Below are positions 23,501 to 35,439 of a stretch of 64,000 bases of DNA, in pieces. Under the pieces are notes generated by a model that saw nothing but the letters and a program-made list of their open reading frames with translations, was not told where the DNA came from and did no database searches. Position 1 is the stretch's first letter. Every line of letters starts with the position of its first letter. The position numbers and the translations under genes are program-made. The stretch spans positions 24,190,995 to 24,254,994 of the forward strand of contig CP141142.1 in the NCBI GenBank assembly GCA_035235625.1. The letters run 5' to 3'. Origin of the DNA: Saururus chinensis (Eukaryota; Streptophyta; Magnoliopsida; Piperales; Saururaceae).

Positions 23501-24214
23501 TCTGAGTTATGGATTTTATAGTATTAATTATTGAACAAAAGTTGTGAGATAATTAATAACATTGTTTGATATTGCTTGTTAATTAGACAAGTGGAACAAT
23601 TAAAGGACTTACTAAAATATAGGTTGAAAATATCTAAGCATTGCATATGGGATGCTATGCTTCGTAGGATAGAGTAGTTTCTAGGCAGAACTACGTTTGG
23701 ATCCGATCTTGTTGGAAACATTGGAGATGTTGTCTGATGAGTACGTAGGCAACTAACATCGGGTGATGTTGGCCCTATCCGAAAAATATTAATAAAACCT
23801 TTTGTCCTTTAGGAGCTCTTCTTCTGTAGGCGGAGATGCTCCATTGTGGTTGTGGTTGTTGTTTGGTTTGCTTTGTTGCAGATCCTTCAGGCGACGACAA
23901 GTAAGACCAAGGCCGGCGTGCACAAGAGGTTTCCGTATTTCTGTATCTCCGGTACGTAAGTGTACCTTAAGCATGAGAGTCAACTTATTATTTATTTTCA
24001 AACGGATAATGGACTTGTAATTAGATGGATGAGCTGGCCTTTATGAATTTTCAGACGTTAAATAATATCGTATGATTTGATATTCGTATTTGTGAACCCC
24101 AGTTATCATGACCTGGATATTTAATCGAAGGGTTTGTTTTGTATTTAAAAAAAAAAATTTGCTACTTACCGTTCGTGCTACTTAAAAAATGCTTTTAAAA
24201 ATCCGGATCGTGAC
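20549..24214 (+). mobile_element. LTR-like insertion C (3.67 kb) in the RT of element B
   Basis: Starts TGTAACGTCC and ends GGATCGTGACA, near-inverted ends typical of an LTR. The RT reading frame of B stops at its left edge and resumes at its right edge. Flanks show GCC(A/G)T, an imperfect target duplication. A TATA box CCTATAAAAGG at 20907 lies on the plus strand, about 190 bp below a conserved module (ACCAAGAACGCGCGAATCGG at 20708). No gag or pol is visible, so it is either a solo LTR of unusual length or a non-autonomous element. GC-rich frames around 21190-21790 are not credible genes. Confidence 0.7.
20907..20917 (+). promoter_or_regulatory. TATA box in insertion C
   Basis: CCTATAAAAGG is followed by a leader-like stretch. 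It supports plus orientation of C. Confidence 0.5.
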
Positions 24215-24328
24215 AGCCGTCATGAGAGATAATATGACCCAAATATTCCACCTGTGAACTACCAAACGAACACTTTGAACATTTAAGAAACAGAGAATTA
24301 TCTTTCAGAATAGCAAAGACTGACCTGA
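24215..24328 (-). pseudogene. Element B: RT segment stranded between insertions C and D
   Basis: The 114 bp between the two insertions encode SLFLKCSKCSFGSSQVEYLG followed by HIISHDG on the minus strand, the RT segment after the catalytic YxDD-type motif. It aligns with element H near 51650-51760 and proves that both insertions hit one RT gene. Confidence 0.88.
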
Positions 24329-26472
24329 TGTGACACCCCGACCCACAAACCGACCCGGGCCGGGGGTCCGAAGGCGATAAAAACCAAACCCAAAACCAAG
24401 AGCGGCACACTCTGAGTGCGAGAGTCTTCTCGTTCCTCTATGTGCTACTGAACTTTAGCGCTCCGTTGCACGTAGGCAAGAACTGGCCTAATTATATAAC
24501 TAATTCGGACCGGGCCAACGTTGCCTTGCCTTTGGTTGCCTACGTACATATCGGATAACATCCACGATGTTACTCCGATACGATCGGATCTGGACGTAGT
24601 TCTACCTACTACATACAACCGGCATACGAAAAACACATACGTATAAAATACGTATCTTCGAATATTTAATCGGAGTTATACAAAAGCCCGATAAAACATC
24701 GGCAACACACATCTCGCTCTATCATAGAGTCGAGCACCACACGACCACCACAACATTCCTCACTCTATCCTAGAGCAAGACCACACATTACATGTCTCGC
24801 TCCATCACTGAGCCGAGACCACATACACCACACATCTCGCTATATCACTTAGCCGAGACCACACACATCACACGTCTTTCTCTATCATAGAGTGAGACAG
24901 AACACAATCATAGGTTTCGCTCCATCACTGAGCCGAGACCACATACACCACACATCTCGCTATATCACTGAGCCGAGACCGAACACACACACAACACGTC
25001 TCGCTCTAACCCAGAGCGATACAACATACATCATGGCATATAAGCAACGCATATCATAATATAAACACACACACAGCCCGTCTCTCTCTAACCCAAAGCG
25101 AGACGGCACACATCATGCATCATGGCATAAAAGCATAGCATATCATAATATAAACACACACAACCCATCTCTCTCTCTCACACAGAGCGAGACGGCACAC
25201 AACATGGCATATAAGCAACACATCATAATATAACATACGCACAGCCCGTCTCTCTCTAACCCAGAGCGAGATGGCACACCTCATAACTAGCACATGTCGT
25301 TATAATTAAACTAGGAGGTAAGAAACTCTTACTCCCCTGATGTCTCACGGGGTAGCGAAAATCAGGAAGCTCGTTTCTAGGCGTTCTCCCCCTCAGATCC
25401 AGAGATAGCGGACAGAGCCTCCTCTAGCCTCCATACGTTCATTGCCTTACTCCGAAAGATGACCCAACCAACTCTCCCCTTCCCGGAGACTTCTCGTTTT
25501 CTGCGCCCGTGGGCGGCGGACAGAACCTCCCCTACTCGGGGTGTTCCTCACACATCGAGGCCCTTCGGTGGAGAACGAAGCCTCCTCTACTACGGGTCAC
25601 TTCTCTTGATTTGGCCCGGTAATGGAGGATGAAGCCCCCTCTCTCACCGGGCCGCCTCTCTCTCTCTCTCTCACTCTCGGGGCAGGAGGGTGGCGAACAG
25701 AGCCTCCTCTTGCTCCGGGTTGTTCCTCCTTTATAGGAGCGCCAACTCGAGGAATGGACCATGTCATTGCATAGATCACCCTCGAATTAGTTAGGAACGC
25801 CTCAAGAACGGAAGAAAACGGACTCCAAACGAGTCGGAAAACTCCTCCCGAAAATAGAACGGGAATCCAATTTATAGAGCCAAAAGCATACGAGACGCTC
25901 CCGGGGACATGCGCGCCACGCATCGCGCAGGTCGATGCGCAGCTCCCGCGCGTTGCGCGGGAGCCGGCCCGCAATGTGGGACGATGCGCGGATGATCGCA
26001 CATCGCGCGGGTCACCGCGCGGGTCACCATGCGGGCCCCCCGCCACGCGGCGCTGCGCCGCGCGGCTGACGCCAGCTATTTTGTCCTATTTGATTAAAAT
26101 AATATTTTTCTATATTATTTTAATCCAAAAATATCTAAACTTCAACGCATGATATCTTCTTACCCCGAAGTCGAAATCGCGCGTTCTACATACCGATGGA
26201 CTCGTATTGACGAGCCCTTTGATACAAGACCACACATGGGTAGGTTATCCCGCTCTTTTCGAGTGGGCCCCGCCCATGCAGCACGCTTCTTGAGGCCGTA
26301 GCTTTCGCTCCCGACCTCCGTTTCACGCGTTCTTCGATTCGTCACTCTCGTTACTCTGAGATCTACTCGGATATAAGACTTCACCTAATGAAACCCCCTA
26401 ACATTAATCACAAATTACTAAATTACCCTTAACCCACGCAGGTTAAGCGTAACCGGAAAACGGGTCGTTACA
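24329..26472 (-). repeat. Solo LTR D with perfect target duplication
   Basis: 2144 bp. The minus strand starts TGTAACGACCCG and ends GGGGTGTCACA. It is flanked by CCTGA at 24324-24328 and 26473-26477. No internal domain or second LTR is present, so it arose by recombination between the two LTRs of a full element. In plus order it contains a hairpin-bearing tandem array (24700-25290), a repeated CCTCCTCT/GGAGAC motif block (25390-25740), a GC-rich block (25870-26065) and two conserved modules (26161-26214, 26310-26370). Confidence 0.92.
24700..25290. repeat. Hairpin-bearing tandem array inside LTR D
   Basis: About a dozen units contain the inverted pair (G)TCTCGCTCT ... AGAGCGAGAC with a short loop, separated by CACACA-rich spacers of 40-70 bp. 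The same pair appears at 63972-63997 in the LTR at the window end. Confidence 0.8.
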
Positions 26473-27050
26473 CCTGAGATGCTCCAAGTGTTCCCCCCAT
26501 GACTTACTATAGACCAGGATATCGTCGAAGAAGACCAGGATGAAGCGACGGAGGAACGGCCCGAAGAGATCATTCATGAGGCTCTGAAATGTGGAAGGGC
26601 GTTCGTCAAACCGAACGGCATAACAAGGAACTCAAAGCGGCCGTCATGAGTTTGGAAGGCGGTCTTGTGCACATTGGTGGGTTGCACCCTAATCTGATGG
26701 TAACCCGACCAGAGGTCAAGTTTACTGAAGACAATAGCGCTAGCCAGCTCATCCAGAAGCTCTTCAACTACTGGGAGAGGGTATTTGTCCTTGATTATAA
26801 TAGTATTCAGTGCCCGGTAGTCAACACAAAAACGCCAAGTACCATCCTTCTTGTGAACTAGTAACACCGGAGAAGAGAACGGGCTCATGCTCGGGCAAAT
26901 GATACCGGAGTGAAGCATGTCAGCCACAAGACGTTCTATTTCTGCCTTCTGAATGTATGGGTAACGGTATGGTCGGACATTGGCTGGGGAGGCCCCTGGT
27001 AGGATAAGGATAAAATTATCGTGAGACTGTACCGAAGGAAGGTCCTACGG
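26473..27050 (-). pseudogene. Element B: reverse transcriptase N-terminal half
   Basis: The minus strand encodes [20 protein letters not shown] near 26860, [20 protein letters not shown] near 26720, and the catalytic FFDDILVYS near 26540. The frame changes after [11 protein letters not shown], and the gene is cut by solo LTR D directly after EHLEHLR. The catalytic aspartates are retained although the gene is destroyed. Confidence 0.87.
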
Positions 27051-27233
27051 TTCAGCAAACACCGCACTATGCTCTGTCAATAAATCAAGGAGATCCTGCG
27101 GCAACTCGTCCTGGGGAACGCCCACCGATGCCCGCTGCTGAAGTAGTAGCCCCTGTGAGGCAAACCGAAATAATGAACCTGTCAGTTGAGCAGAAAGGAG
27201 GGTGCCCAGCTGAGATCCCTGGAGCCGCACCCA

Positions 27234-27893
27234 CTAGCCTTGAACAGCAAAATCCATCACCAAGTCTTTAAAATTCCATAAGACATCCCCGAGCTCTTGG
27301 AGCCACTGCACCCCTAACACCACATCCGCCCCCATTGTAGGAAGAAAAAATAGATCTGTAACAAATGTGTCCTTGAATGGAGAGCGCTGCCTGGGCACAG
27401 ACCCCTGAGCTCCGGAGGTGCTTCCCATCACCAATCAGCACATCAAAGAGCTTCAAATCAGACATGAAGTAGCCTAGTCGTTGGGCTATTTTGTCGTTAA
27501 TGAAGTTGTGGGTAGACCCACTATCGATCAAAATGGCCACTTGCTACCGCTTGAGGTAGCCCGTACTCGCATTGTGCGAGGAGTGAATGCCCCCGAGAAG
27601 GCATGGACAGAAATCTCCGATAGGATGTCATCATAGTGAAACGAACCAGACCCATCCGCCACCTCACCGTCCTCGTCGAGCTCCTCTACTAAAAGACTGC
27701 CCTTGATAGAACAACGGTGCCCAGGGACAAATTTCTCATCGCAGCGAAAACATGGCCCCTTAGAATGGCGTTCTTCCATCTGAGCTGGTGTGAGGCGACG
27801 AACAATACAACCTGTTGGGGCGGCCAGGTACCAAGTTACTGATAGGCATAGCCAAGGGGTTGGCGCTGAGAGCAAACCAAGGCAAAGGCCCAA
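27234..27893 (-). pseudogene. Element B: zinc knuckle and aspartic protease
   Basis: CFRCDEKFVPGHRC near 27730 is a gag zinc knuckle (C-x2-C-x6-H-x-C variant). LIDSGSTHNFINDKIAQRLG near 27500 carries the protease active-site triad DSG, and [10 protein letters not shown] near 27300 is the downstream hydrophobic motif. A stop at the protease start and shifts between frames break it. Confidence 0.85.
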
Positions 27894-29070
27894 GTCACCC
27901 CCTTGCGCTGCCTAGCTATCTTCTTCTCTTCGATGCGAGCATGGCGCACTACTTTCCGCATGTTAGCACAAGGGAAATGTCGCATCTCTTTTGAAATCTC
28001 GGGCTTGAGGCCATGCTTGAAGGTGCCCACCAAGGCAGACACCGGCTAGTCAGGAAGGCGATTGGCCACCTTCATAAACTCTGTGTAATAGGCGCGGATA
28101 GTGGTGGTTTGACGCAGGGTGGAGAGCATCTCGTTGAAGTCCTGAAACTCATTCGACCCAAACTGAATATAGAGTTTGTCAGAGAAGACGGCCCAAGAGG
28201 GGTAGCGGACCTCCTCAAAGTTCTGATACCATACAGAAGCATCCCCGTCTAGATGGAATGCAACGATGCACAACTGTTCAACCTCTAACTGTGTGCCTTG
28301 GTATGCAAAGAATTTTTCAGCCTTGTAGAGCCACTCCACTGGATTGTCATCCCCATTGTAACATGGGAACTATAGGCGGGCCAAACGGGGTTCAGCTCCT
28401 CCCCAAGGACCACCGCAAGGGCTAGGGTATTCGTCCCAGTCATCATCCATCTCCTAAAGCAAGTTCCTGGGGGGATGCATCATTGGAGCATTCGCCTGAA
28501 CACCTGCCACGCCTCGTGGTGGCCAAGCTTGACATCCCCCTTCAGCAGGCAAGGCGGCCTGTCCAGCTCACAGGGGGGCATGAGGCTGATGTGCCTCCCT
28601 ATCTGCCATGGCTGAAAGACCGGTAACAAACGGCAACATCATAGGGGCATTCGCCCAAACACCTGGCGGGCATCACGAAGCCCTGGCGTCCTCCTTAGCA
28701 AGCAAGTCAGGCAGTCCATCGGTTAGGGGAACATGGGACTAACGTGTCTCCTTGTCCACCGTGGCTGGGGGACCAGGGGTGCGCCTGTCAGGTCCCTGAG
28801 ACAAGTCTCCAAGTTCTATGGCAGCATCCTAGGATTTGGCAAGGTTGGACGTTGTGGGCGCTGACTGTGCTGCCTCTATATGTGCAACATCTACGGCCAA
28901 TAATTTCATCATGGCGAAGAGCAGCGCTAGTGTGGGATCGTCTGTGGCAGCCGGAGCAGCTGTGGTAGCGGTGGAGGGACTGTCCCCCTGAAACTTTAGT
29001 CTCCTTCATGGGCTGAATTTCAGGGGTGGCAGCAACCTGCTTGCCTCTTGCTATGGCCAGGGATCGATAG
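27894..29070 (-). pseudogene. Element B: gag
   Basis: VEWLYKAEKFF-type gag core is seen at 28046-28339 (with DGDASVWYQNF and TTIRAYYTEFMKVANRLPD), followed by a basic segment at 27836-28042. Towards 29040 the N-terminal part resembles the gag start of element H. Several stops interrupt it. Confidence 0.78.
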
Positions 29071-29071
29071 A

Positions 29072-29083
29072 GCTCCGATACCA
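29072..29083 (-). other. Primer-binding site of element B
   Basis: The minus strand reads TGGTATCGGAGC, one base from the tRNA-Met-type site, next to the LTR start at 29085. Element E uses the same sequence. Confidence 0.85.
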
Positions 29084-29084
29084 A

Positions 29085-29434
29085 TGATGTGCCCGATGTG
29101 GGCACTATCGGTACAAGGAGTTCTACGCAGGGCAAAGAGGAAGAAGTAGGGAAATAACAAAAAAGAGTAAACTAGTATTCAATAGCATGCCGAACCAAGG
29201 AGGGAGACAACCCTTTATGGGGAGTCGCGCCCTCCCACATTGGGAGTCATGCCGCTAGTGGGCCCGGTTATCTCGTGGTCCACTAACGTGCCTAATACAG
29301 TTTCATAACTACATAATAACACCAATCGGCCACTAACATTAGGAAAACTAGCCTAATGTACTAAAATAAACATAAGTGATAGTCTAGTATATTGAAATAA
29401 AGATAAGTGATAAATCAAGTGCATGTGTACAACA
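29085..29434 (-). repeat. 5' LTR of element B
   Basis: Starts TGATGTGCCC, ends GTACAACA and is followed by the target duplication GCTTT (29435-29439). Scattered substitutions separate it from the other LTR. Confidence 0.9.
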
Positions 29435-29900
29435 GCTTTGGTTCATACTATGATTATAAGCAAACTCAGCTTTATATGGAGGTCGATCCTAAGATTTAAG
29501 ATTACCACTAACCAAACTTCTTAATATATTTCCTAGAGATCTGTTGACTACATTCGTCTATCTATCGGTTTGTGGATGATGAGCACTACTAAAATCAAGA
29601 AAAGTATGTACCAACTTCCACAACCTCTCTGAGTTTGGGGTAACCCAATGATGAAGTCCATACTGCTATCAGACCATGGCTAAGTAAGGATAGGTAACGA
29701 CATATATAACCCGGCGTTGGTAGGTGTTCCTTTAGCGGCATGGCTCCCAGCAAATCTATATACCTCCTTACGTATAAACAACTAGAAATAATAAGAAGAA
29801 ACAAGCTAAAATATTTTCTCTTCCCATATGACCATCATGATTAATTAATGATCTTCAAGCGTAGGCTACAATTAGGAACACATAACTAAATGCCCTTAAA
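29435..29900 (-). pseudogene. Element A: integrase core
   Basis: The minus strand contains SSAHHPQTDR then TNVVNRSL near 29540-29600, the HPQTDGQTE-type block around the catalytic Glu region, and PPYKAEFAYNHSMNQS just before the B insertion. In-frame stops are present. The reading resumes at 18076. Confidence 0.72.
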
Positions 29901-30399
29901 AAGAAAACCATTATGCAACATGTAATTTGACTTCTTTCCTACCTAAAGGTCATACAGAGCTTTAGAGAATAAAGGATCAATAATCAATAACTCTCAAAAT
30001 AAATCAAACCCTAGGACCCAAGTATGTGTTCTAGTAAATAAGCATGCTCAACTCCCAAAATATTTTAATACTTTAGACTTATAATTAAGCATAAATGTAA
30101 ATTTAAGTAAATACGATGCCCAGTATGCATAGCTAGTAGACAATTTCTCATGGCTATTAATATGCTGGAGAGAAAATGATCAGAATAAAGTATAAATTCT
30201 ACATGAATCAAATTATGCTTACAATGCAAAGAGCCTAAACAACAAAATAAAACTCAACTTTAGAGGCACTACGCCCACCCAACAACTTCTCAATGAAACA
30301 AGCATTTGGAAGGCTCTATTGACTTATGATAGCCCTAATACTAGCCTTTGGAGCTTCACAATGCAACTCAAAATAATTGGCAAAGTTAAGTATGGCTAA

Positions 30400-31240
30400 C
30401 ACAGGTGCTAAAATAATTTTTCTTTAAAAAAAATAAATGAATGTTCATCTTCAAAAATATAAAAAATTTCTAACTTTATATTATCAATAATGGGAGTCAT
30501 AATGATACTGAAACAAGGAATAAATCTCCAAAAGAAAGAAGCTACCTCATAAAAACTTTGTACCACATTTAAATTAGTAGATCTTGACAAACGTTTATTG
30601 CATTGACCTATTCTCATTCAAAACTATTCTATCTTTTGAAACAATATACCCAAGAAAGATGGAAGAATCCGGCATGAAAGAATATTTCTTGATTGTTTCA
30701 AAAAGTCTCTCCATGTGAAAAACACCTGAAATGTCTTGTAGATGTTGTAAGTAAGAATTAATATCAGATCTATAAATAAGTATATCGTCAAAATAAATTA
30801 CAACAAATTTGTCAATTAGTGGTTAGAGAGTGTAGCTCATCTCCCTCATGAATTAGAGGCTTTGACAACCCAAAAGGCATAAACATACACTCATATAAAC
30901 TTTCTTTTGTCTTGAAGGTAGTCTTCCATTTGTCACCCGATTTGATTCTAATTTGATGATAATCACTTGTCCGATCTAATTTGTTGAATATAGAAGTATC
31001 ACTCAATTGATCAAGTAAGTCATCAATGTGGGGAATAATAAAGCGATACTTGACAGCAATATTGTAAATAACTCTTTTATCCACGCACATACGCCAACTA
31101 CCAGCATTCTTTGACGTAAGCGGTACTTGACAGCAATATTGTAAATAACTCTTTTATCCACGCACATACGCCAACTACCAGCATTCTTTGACGTAAGCAA
31201 TGCTGACATAACACACAGACTAAAACTCTATCTAATACGT
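30400..31240 (-). pseudogene. Element A: reverse transcriptase with a 77-bp tandem duplication
   Basis: [40 protein letters not shown] and [10 protein letters not shown] are recognisable RT blocks. The catalytic motif region follows near 30770-30800. The segment 31043-31119 is repeated at 31120-31196 with one mismatch, which shifts the frame. Confidence 0.78.
31043..31196. repeat. 77-bp tandem duplication in RT of A
   Basis: Two adjacent copies starting GCGATACTTGACAG and GCGGTACTTGACAG differ at one visible position. Seventy-seven is not a multiple of three, so it disrupts coding. Confidence 0.92.
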
Positions 31241-31949
31241 CATTTGTTAAGTAACTTAAGATTTCTCACTGAAACTCGACATACTCTTTTGGACTCATCG
31301 TATAATGTGGAGGATTAGGGAGTGTAGATCCTAACACTAAGTCAATTTTATGTTTGTTGTCTCTAATGGGTGGCAATCCATTGGGTAGAGACTTAAGAAA
31401 AACATATTAATACTCTTACACTAAAAGTTTAATCTTTTTTAGAATATCTCACCTTCATTAACCTTCTTAAACATCAAAGCATATACAACATCACCCCCTG
31501 TCAATCCTTTAAGGAATTTTTCTCTAGATAAAAGAATCGTCTCTTTGTTCTTTGAGGTTTAACCATCTAATCTTTATGGGACACAAAAATAATTTTTGGG
31601 TTATTCCAAACAAAACAATTAGTGTTCTTACATCCATCATATTGCCAAAGATGCCCAAGTAACAAATGATAATCATCCATAGCAATAATAATGCATCTTA
31701 TCTTATCTTTATATGTATAACTAATAGAAAAATGAGTTAACCATCGTTTAAAAACTTATACCTCACTTCCTATATTTAGCCAAAAAAGTTTATATGGATG
31801 GGGATGGGGTATAGTGCTAAGCTAAAGCTTTTAAATAGCCTCTTCAACCACCACATTGTCATAGCTTTGCGAATTAATCACAAGATGACAAACATTACTT
31901 CCAATAATGCAAGTAGTGTGAAAAATATTATTCATCAACCAACGATCAC

Positions 31950-33100
31950 CATAAACCTATTTAGAAGCAAAGCAAATGCGACGTGTTACCAAAACTTTTC
32001 CATGATTACCTTTCACTATCTCTTCATTTGGTTCTTCCCCATTATAATAATATTAGTGTAATCAAAAGTAACATTATCAAACTCATCATTCTAATCATAT
32101 TTAGTGAATAATCTTTTATCCTTCTGGTTATTTCAAGGATAATCCGCCGCTCTATGACTAATTCGTCCACATTTAAACCACTTGACACCATCGCTTGTAT
32201 AGGCCTTAGTGGTGTTTTAAATGCATTGAGGTGTAGCCATAGAAGTAGCTTACACACTACCAGAATTGGTGGCAACTAGCGTGGTTAAAGGTAAACCACT
32301 AGTCATCCCAAAGCGGTGGTCAATGATGCCTTGTTGCTTCTCCAAACAAAGTGCTCTAGAATGTGCATCCAATAAAGAAACTTGTGAAACAAATTCAAGG
32401 TCTTTTTAATATTTTGATGCATATCTCCAATATAGCGAGACACAAGTTGTTCATCCAATTCAGCCAAGTCATTATGAGGTATCAATTGGTAAAATTTCTT
32501 AATTATTTAGCCACTGACTTCGACCCATGTCATAGGTCTTATAATTGTTAATACATTACTCAGTCAAAGTTGTATAATAGAAAATCTTGCCTCAAATGTT
32601 TCTTCAACTTCTCTTATTTAACCATCTTTGGCTTGCCTTGGCATACACGGGTGGATTAAATTTGCTACCACCATGCATCTACCCAGTCTCAAAGAGAGTT
32701 GACAGTAAGGGAGCACGCTTGTCTTGTAGAACCTCTTTGAAATTGAAGATGTTTTTTTTACAATGGTAACCCAATCTAGGATCTCTTTTGGTTGCATTTC
32801 CCCATAAAATTAAAGGATGTCAATCTTCAAACCTGCCTATCAGCACCTATTAGCCTTTTATCTTATCACGGGGGCAAGTAAACCTCCATTCTCCTCGGTG
32901 CTCATGGTTGCAATCGCCAAGTGGATCTTTCTTACAGCGAGGCAGCAGGTCTACCTCCTCATCACCATGTGGGTTAGCATTGGAAAAAGGGTTTTTGTCA
33001 TTGGTATCAACCTCTGGCTCATCATCTTCAACTTAGTCACTAGGCTAACCCTAATAGAGATTTTTGCGAGCAATGACAGCCATCTAAAACATTAGTTGCT
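31950..33100 (-). pseudogene. Element A: gag with degenerate zinc knuckle
   Basis: The minus strand near 32134-32187 reads GVKWFKCGRISHRAADYP. It matches a CCHC knuckle in which the first and last cysteines are replaced by Trp and Tyr. The surrounding sequence holds short fragments in several frames with many stops. Assigned from the knuckle and position. Confidence 0.55.
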
Positions 33101-33244
33101 CAACCTGTCATGACAATCTTACTACTCCTTCACAATCATTGTTCTCATTGATTCTTGCAACATATCGACCACAATATCGAGGCTGTATATTGAACTTGCA
33201 TATGATCACTAACTAATGCAGGGTTGGGATCAACAAATCTAACT

Positions 33245-33886
33245 ACAAGTTCACACAACCTTCCTTTCTCGCTAATTTCAATGAAAAATTCACCAAAAAT
33301 AAAGGAAAAATAATATAAAAAGAAGTATTCTCTTATACTTCTTCAAAATCTCAAAAAACTAAAATCTTTAACTTCCATGAAATAGCAAAGTTTTTTTATA
33401 AGTCTTAATGGCATAATTTTAAGTAAAAAAATGTAATCTCTAACAATTTTATCTCAAACCAATCAAAATTATAGAAAATAAACTAGAAATCCTTAATTAA
33501 TCAAGCTAATATGGAATAAAGACTCTTAGAAAAGAAAAAGACTAAAAAAAATCAATCCAGAATCAAATCCTTATCCAAAACAAAATTTAGAGTGTTCTCA
33601 TCAATGTAGCGATCGATCACAAATCATGAAGCAAATCCTTATCCAAAATGGAAATTGGAGTGATCTCGTTAATGTAGCGATCAATTGCAAGTAAGGTCGT
33701 TTGATCGCTAAGCTCCTAGCCTAATTTTATACTGGGTTCTTTATAGTGTTGATCACTTGCATTGATAACTTGATCGATCACATCGATTGATTGCCTATAT
33801 TTTCCTATCTATTGCTCAACAAAAAAATGTGCATTTTGTTTTAATGATCCCATTGCTCCATGTAGCTCAATGCTAGTTAATTTACA
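33245..33886 (-). repeat. 5' LTR of element A
   Basis: Diverged partner of 17040-17614, ending TTTACA at 33886. The primer site expected to the left is not recognisable, consistent with decay. Confidence 0.7.
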
Positions 33887-34617
33887 TCAATTACTGAAGG
33901 TCACATAGGAGAAGAAGTATAGAATTTATGAGAGGCCGAGTTGGAAAGAAATAGCTACCCTAGCTAATTAAAACTGACAAAAGAAATAGTCAAAGCAAGG
34001 TATGAGTGAAAGTGCATATTAACAAAGAATGACATTGGGCTTAATTTTTTAATTTTAAGTAGCGACCACTAGTAACCTAATGTATGAAGGAGATGTATAT
34101 CCATCGGGAATTTAATACTCTCTTAGGGCTTTGAAAGGTTCATTTAATAATTGATGTTCAACCATGGTGATGTACGTAGATGTGGAAGAAAAAGTAGTGT
34201 TAGATGTAGTAGATGTGGTAGAATTTATGGGAGAGTAGGTAGAGATGAAGGTTGAGGGCAACTTAGCTCTCCTAGACGTATACTCAGGCTCAAGGTCAAG
34301 TGGTGCTAATAAGGAGGTAAGGAACGATGATCACGCATACACCACACAATGTAAAACTTAAAAAAAGAAAAAAGAAAGCAAAAATTAAATAAGAAGCTAA
34401 AATAAATAGTAGAGAGGATCTTGCAAACCGAAGAGAAGAACTATGCTTCTCGGTGTCGACTTACAGCCCCAAGAGTAGAGAGAGCACCGTCTTTAACTCA
34501 ACCTAGAAAATCAAAATAAAAGAGAGTAAGTAAAGAATAATTAACCTAAAAACTAAAGTAAACTAAAACTAAAACTAACTAAAATTATCTTAACTACTAA
34601 TTTATTAGCAATCCGAC
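33887..34617. other. Degenerate repeat DNA, nothing firmly recognised
   Basis: AT- and AG-rich sequence without credible frames. It probably includes the interior of the minus-oriented element whose primer site lies at 34618. Confidence 0.45.
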
Positions 34618-35220
34618 ACTGTCCTTGGCAACAACGCTAAAAACTTGATCATTTATAGTAAAACTCTTTTGTAAGTATACAAGATAATTATACAAGGATA
34701 AATAAATGATGGTTGTCAAACCTCAGGGATGGACGAATTAATTATTAAATTTAAGTGAAGAATTTTTCATTGAAAACTAAAAGAACCTAACTTTAAATTT
34801 AACAAAGAAAATAAGCAACTAGACTAAAAAGAATAAATCAATATAATAAAACTTACTTAATAAATTGAATCCACTATAAAACAATAATAATTCTTTAATT
34901 TTTAGTTTAAATCTAGTATAAACATGAACAAGTATTCTCAGCTACAAGCTAAAATTACTTTAAAATGAATTATTAATTAAATCTATGACATGAACAATCT
35001 TAAATAATAGCATGAATCATCCACATTAAACTAAATTATAAGCATGACTTATCTAATCTTAGTATAACGCATTCAATTCATTACTCATACGAATATTAAA
35101 ACTATTACATAATCATCTTATCTAAATCACATAAATTAGAATCGATGTAAATCTCAAAACCACATTAATCTATCATATGACAAATAAGTTGACAACAAAG
35201 TAGAAATATCCATCAATACC
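34618..35220 (-). repeat. LTR remnant with Athila/Tat-type primer site
   Basis: On the minus strand 34618-34650 reads AAGTTTTTAGCGTTGTTGCC, close to the AGTTTTTGGCGCCGTTGCC sequence at the LTR/interior boundary of Athila/Tat-type elements. The LTR would extend to the right. No partner LTR is visible. Confidence 0.45.
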
Positions 35221-35439
35221 TTCAAATCAGTGTTAGAGGAGGGTGAGAAGGAAGAGAGTGATGTTAGACCATCCCAAAGTAGACAAAGTTCCAAGATGCA
35301 CTTAGGGCCTTCTACCATGTATGGTTTACCCCTATGGCCAATTATGTGTCAAAAGCTCATTTTCCTTAAAGACTAGCCATGGTAAACAAGGAAACAACTT
35401 TAATGAGATGATAAAAATGTTCAAGAAAGTCCAAATTCA

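Larger units (their letters stand above)
18082..29434 (-). mobile_element. Ty3/gypsy chromovirus B, nested in A, itself holding C and D
   Basis: Two similar LTRs (349 and 350 bp), GCTTT target duplications, a tRNA-Met-type primer site, and gag-protease-RT-RNase H-integrase-chromodomain order on the minus strand define a chromovirus. The integrase reading of host element A breaks exactly at its borders. Two later insertions, 20549-24214 and 24329-26472, lie in its reverse transcriptase. Removing them leaves about 5.5 kb, typical of small chromoviruses. Element H at 50770-54524 is a relative. Confidence 0.92.
17036..33886 (-). mobile_element. Ty3/gypsy element A, old, split by element B
   Basis: Two diverged LTRs (about 17040-17614 and 33245-33886) bracket a degraded minus-strand polyprotein: gag with zinc-knuckle relic (32100-33100), reverse transcriptase (30400-31200) and integrase (29435-29900, resuming at 17640-18076). 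Without the 11.35-kb insertion B the element would be about 5.5 kb. The many stops and unequal LTRs show it is the oldest layer of this nest. Outer target duplications could not be identified. Confidence 0.8.
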
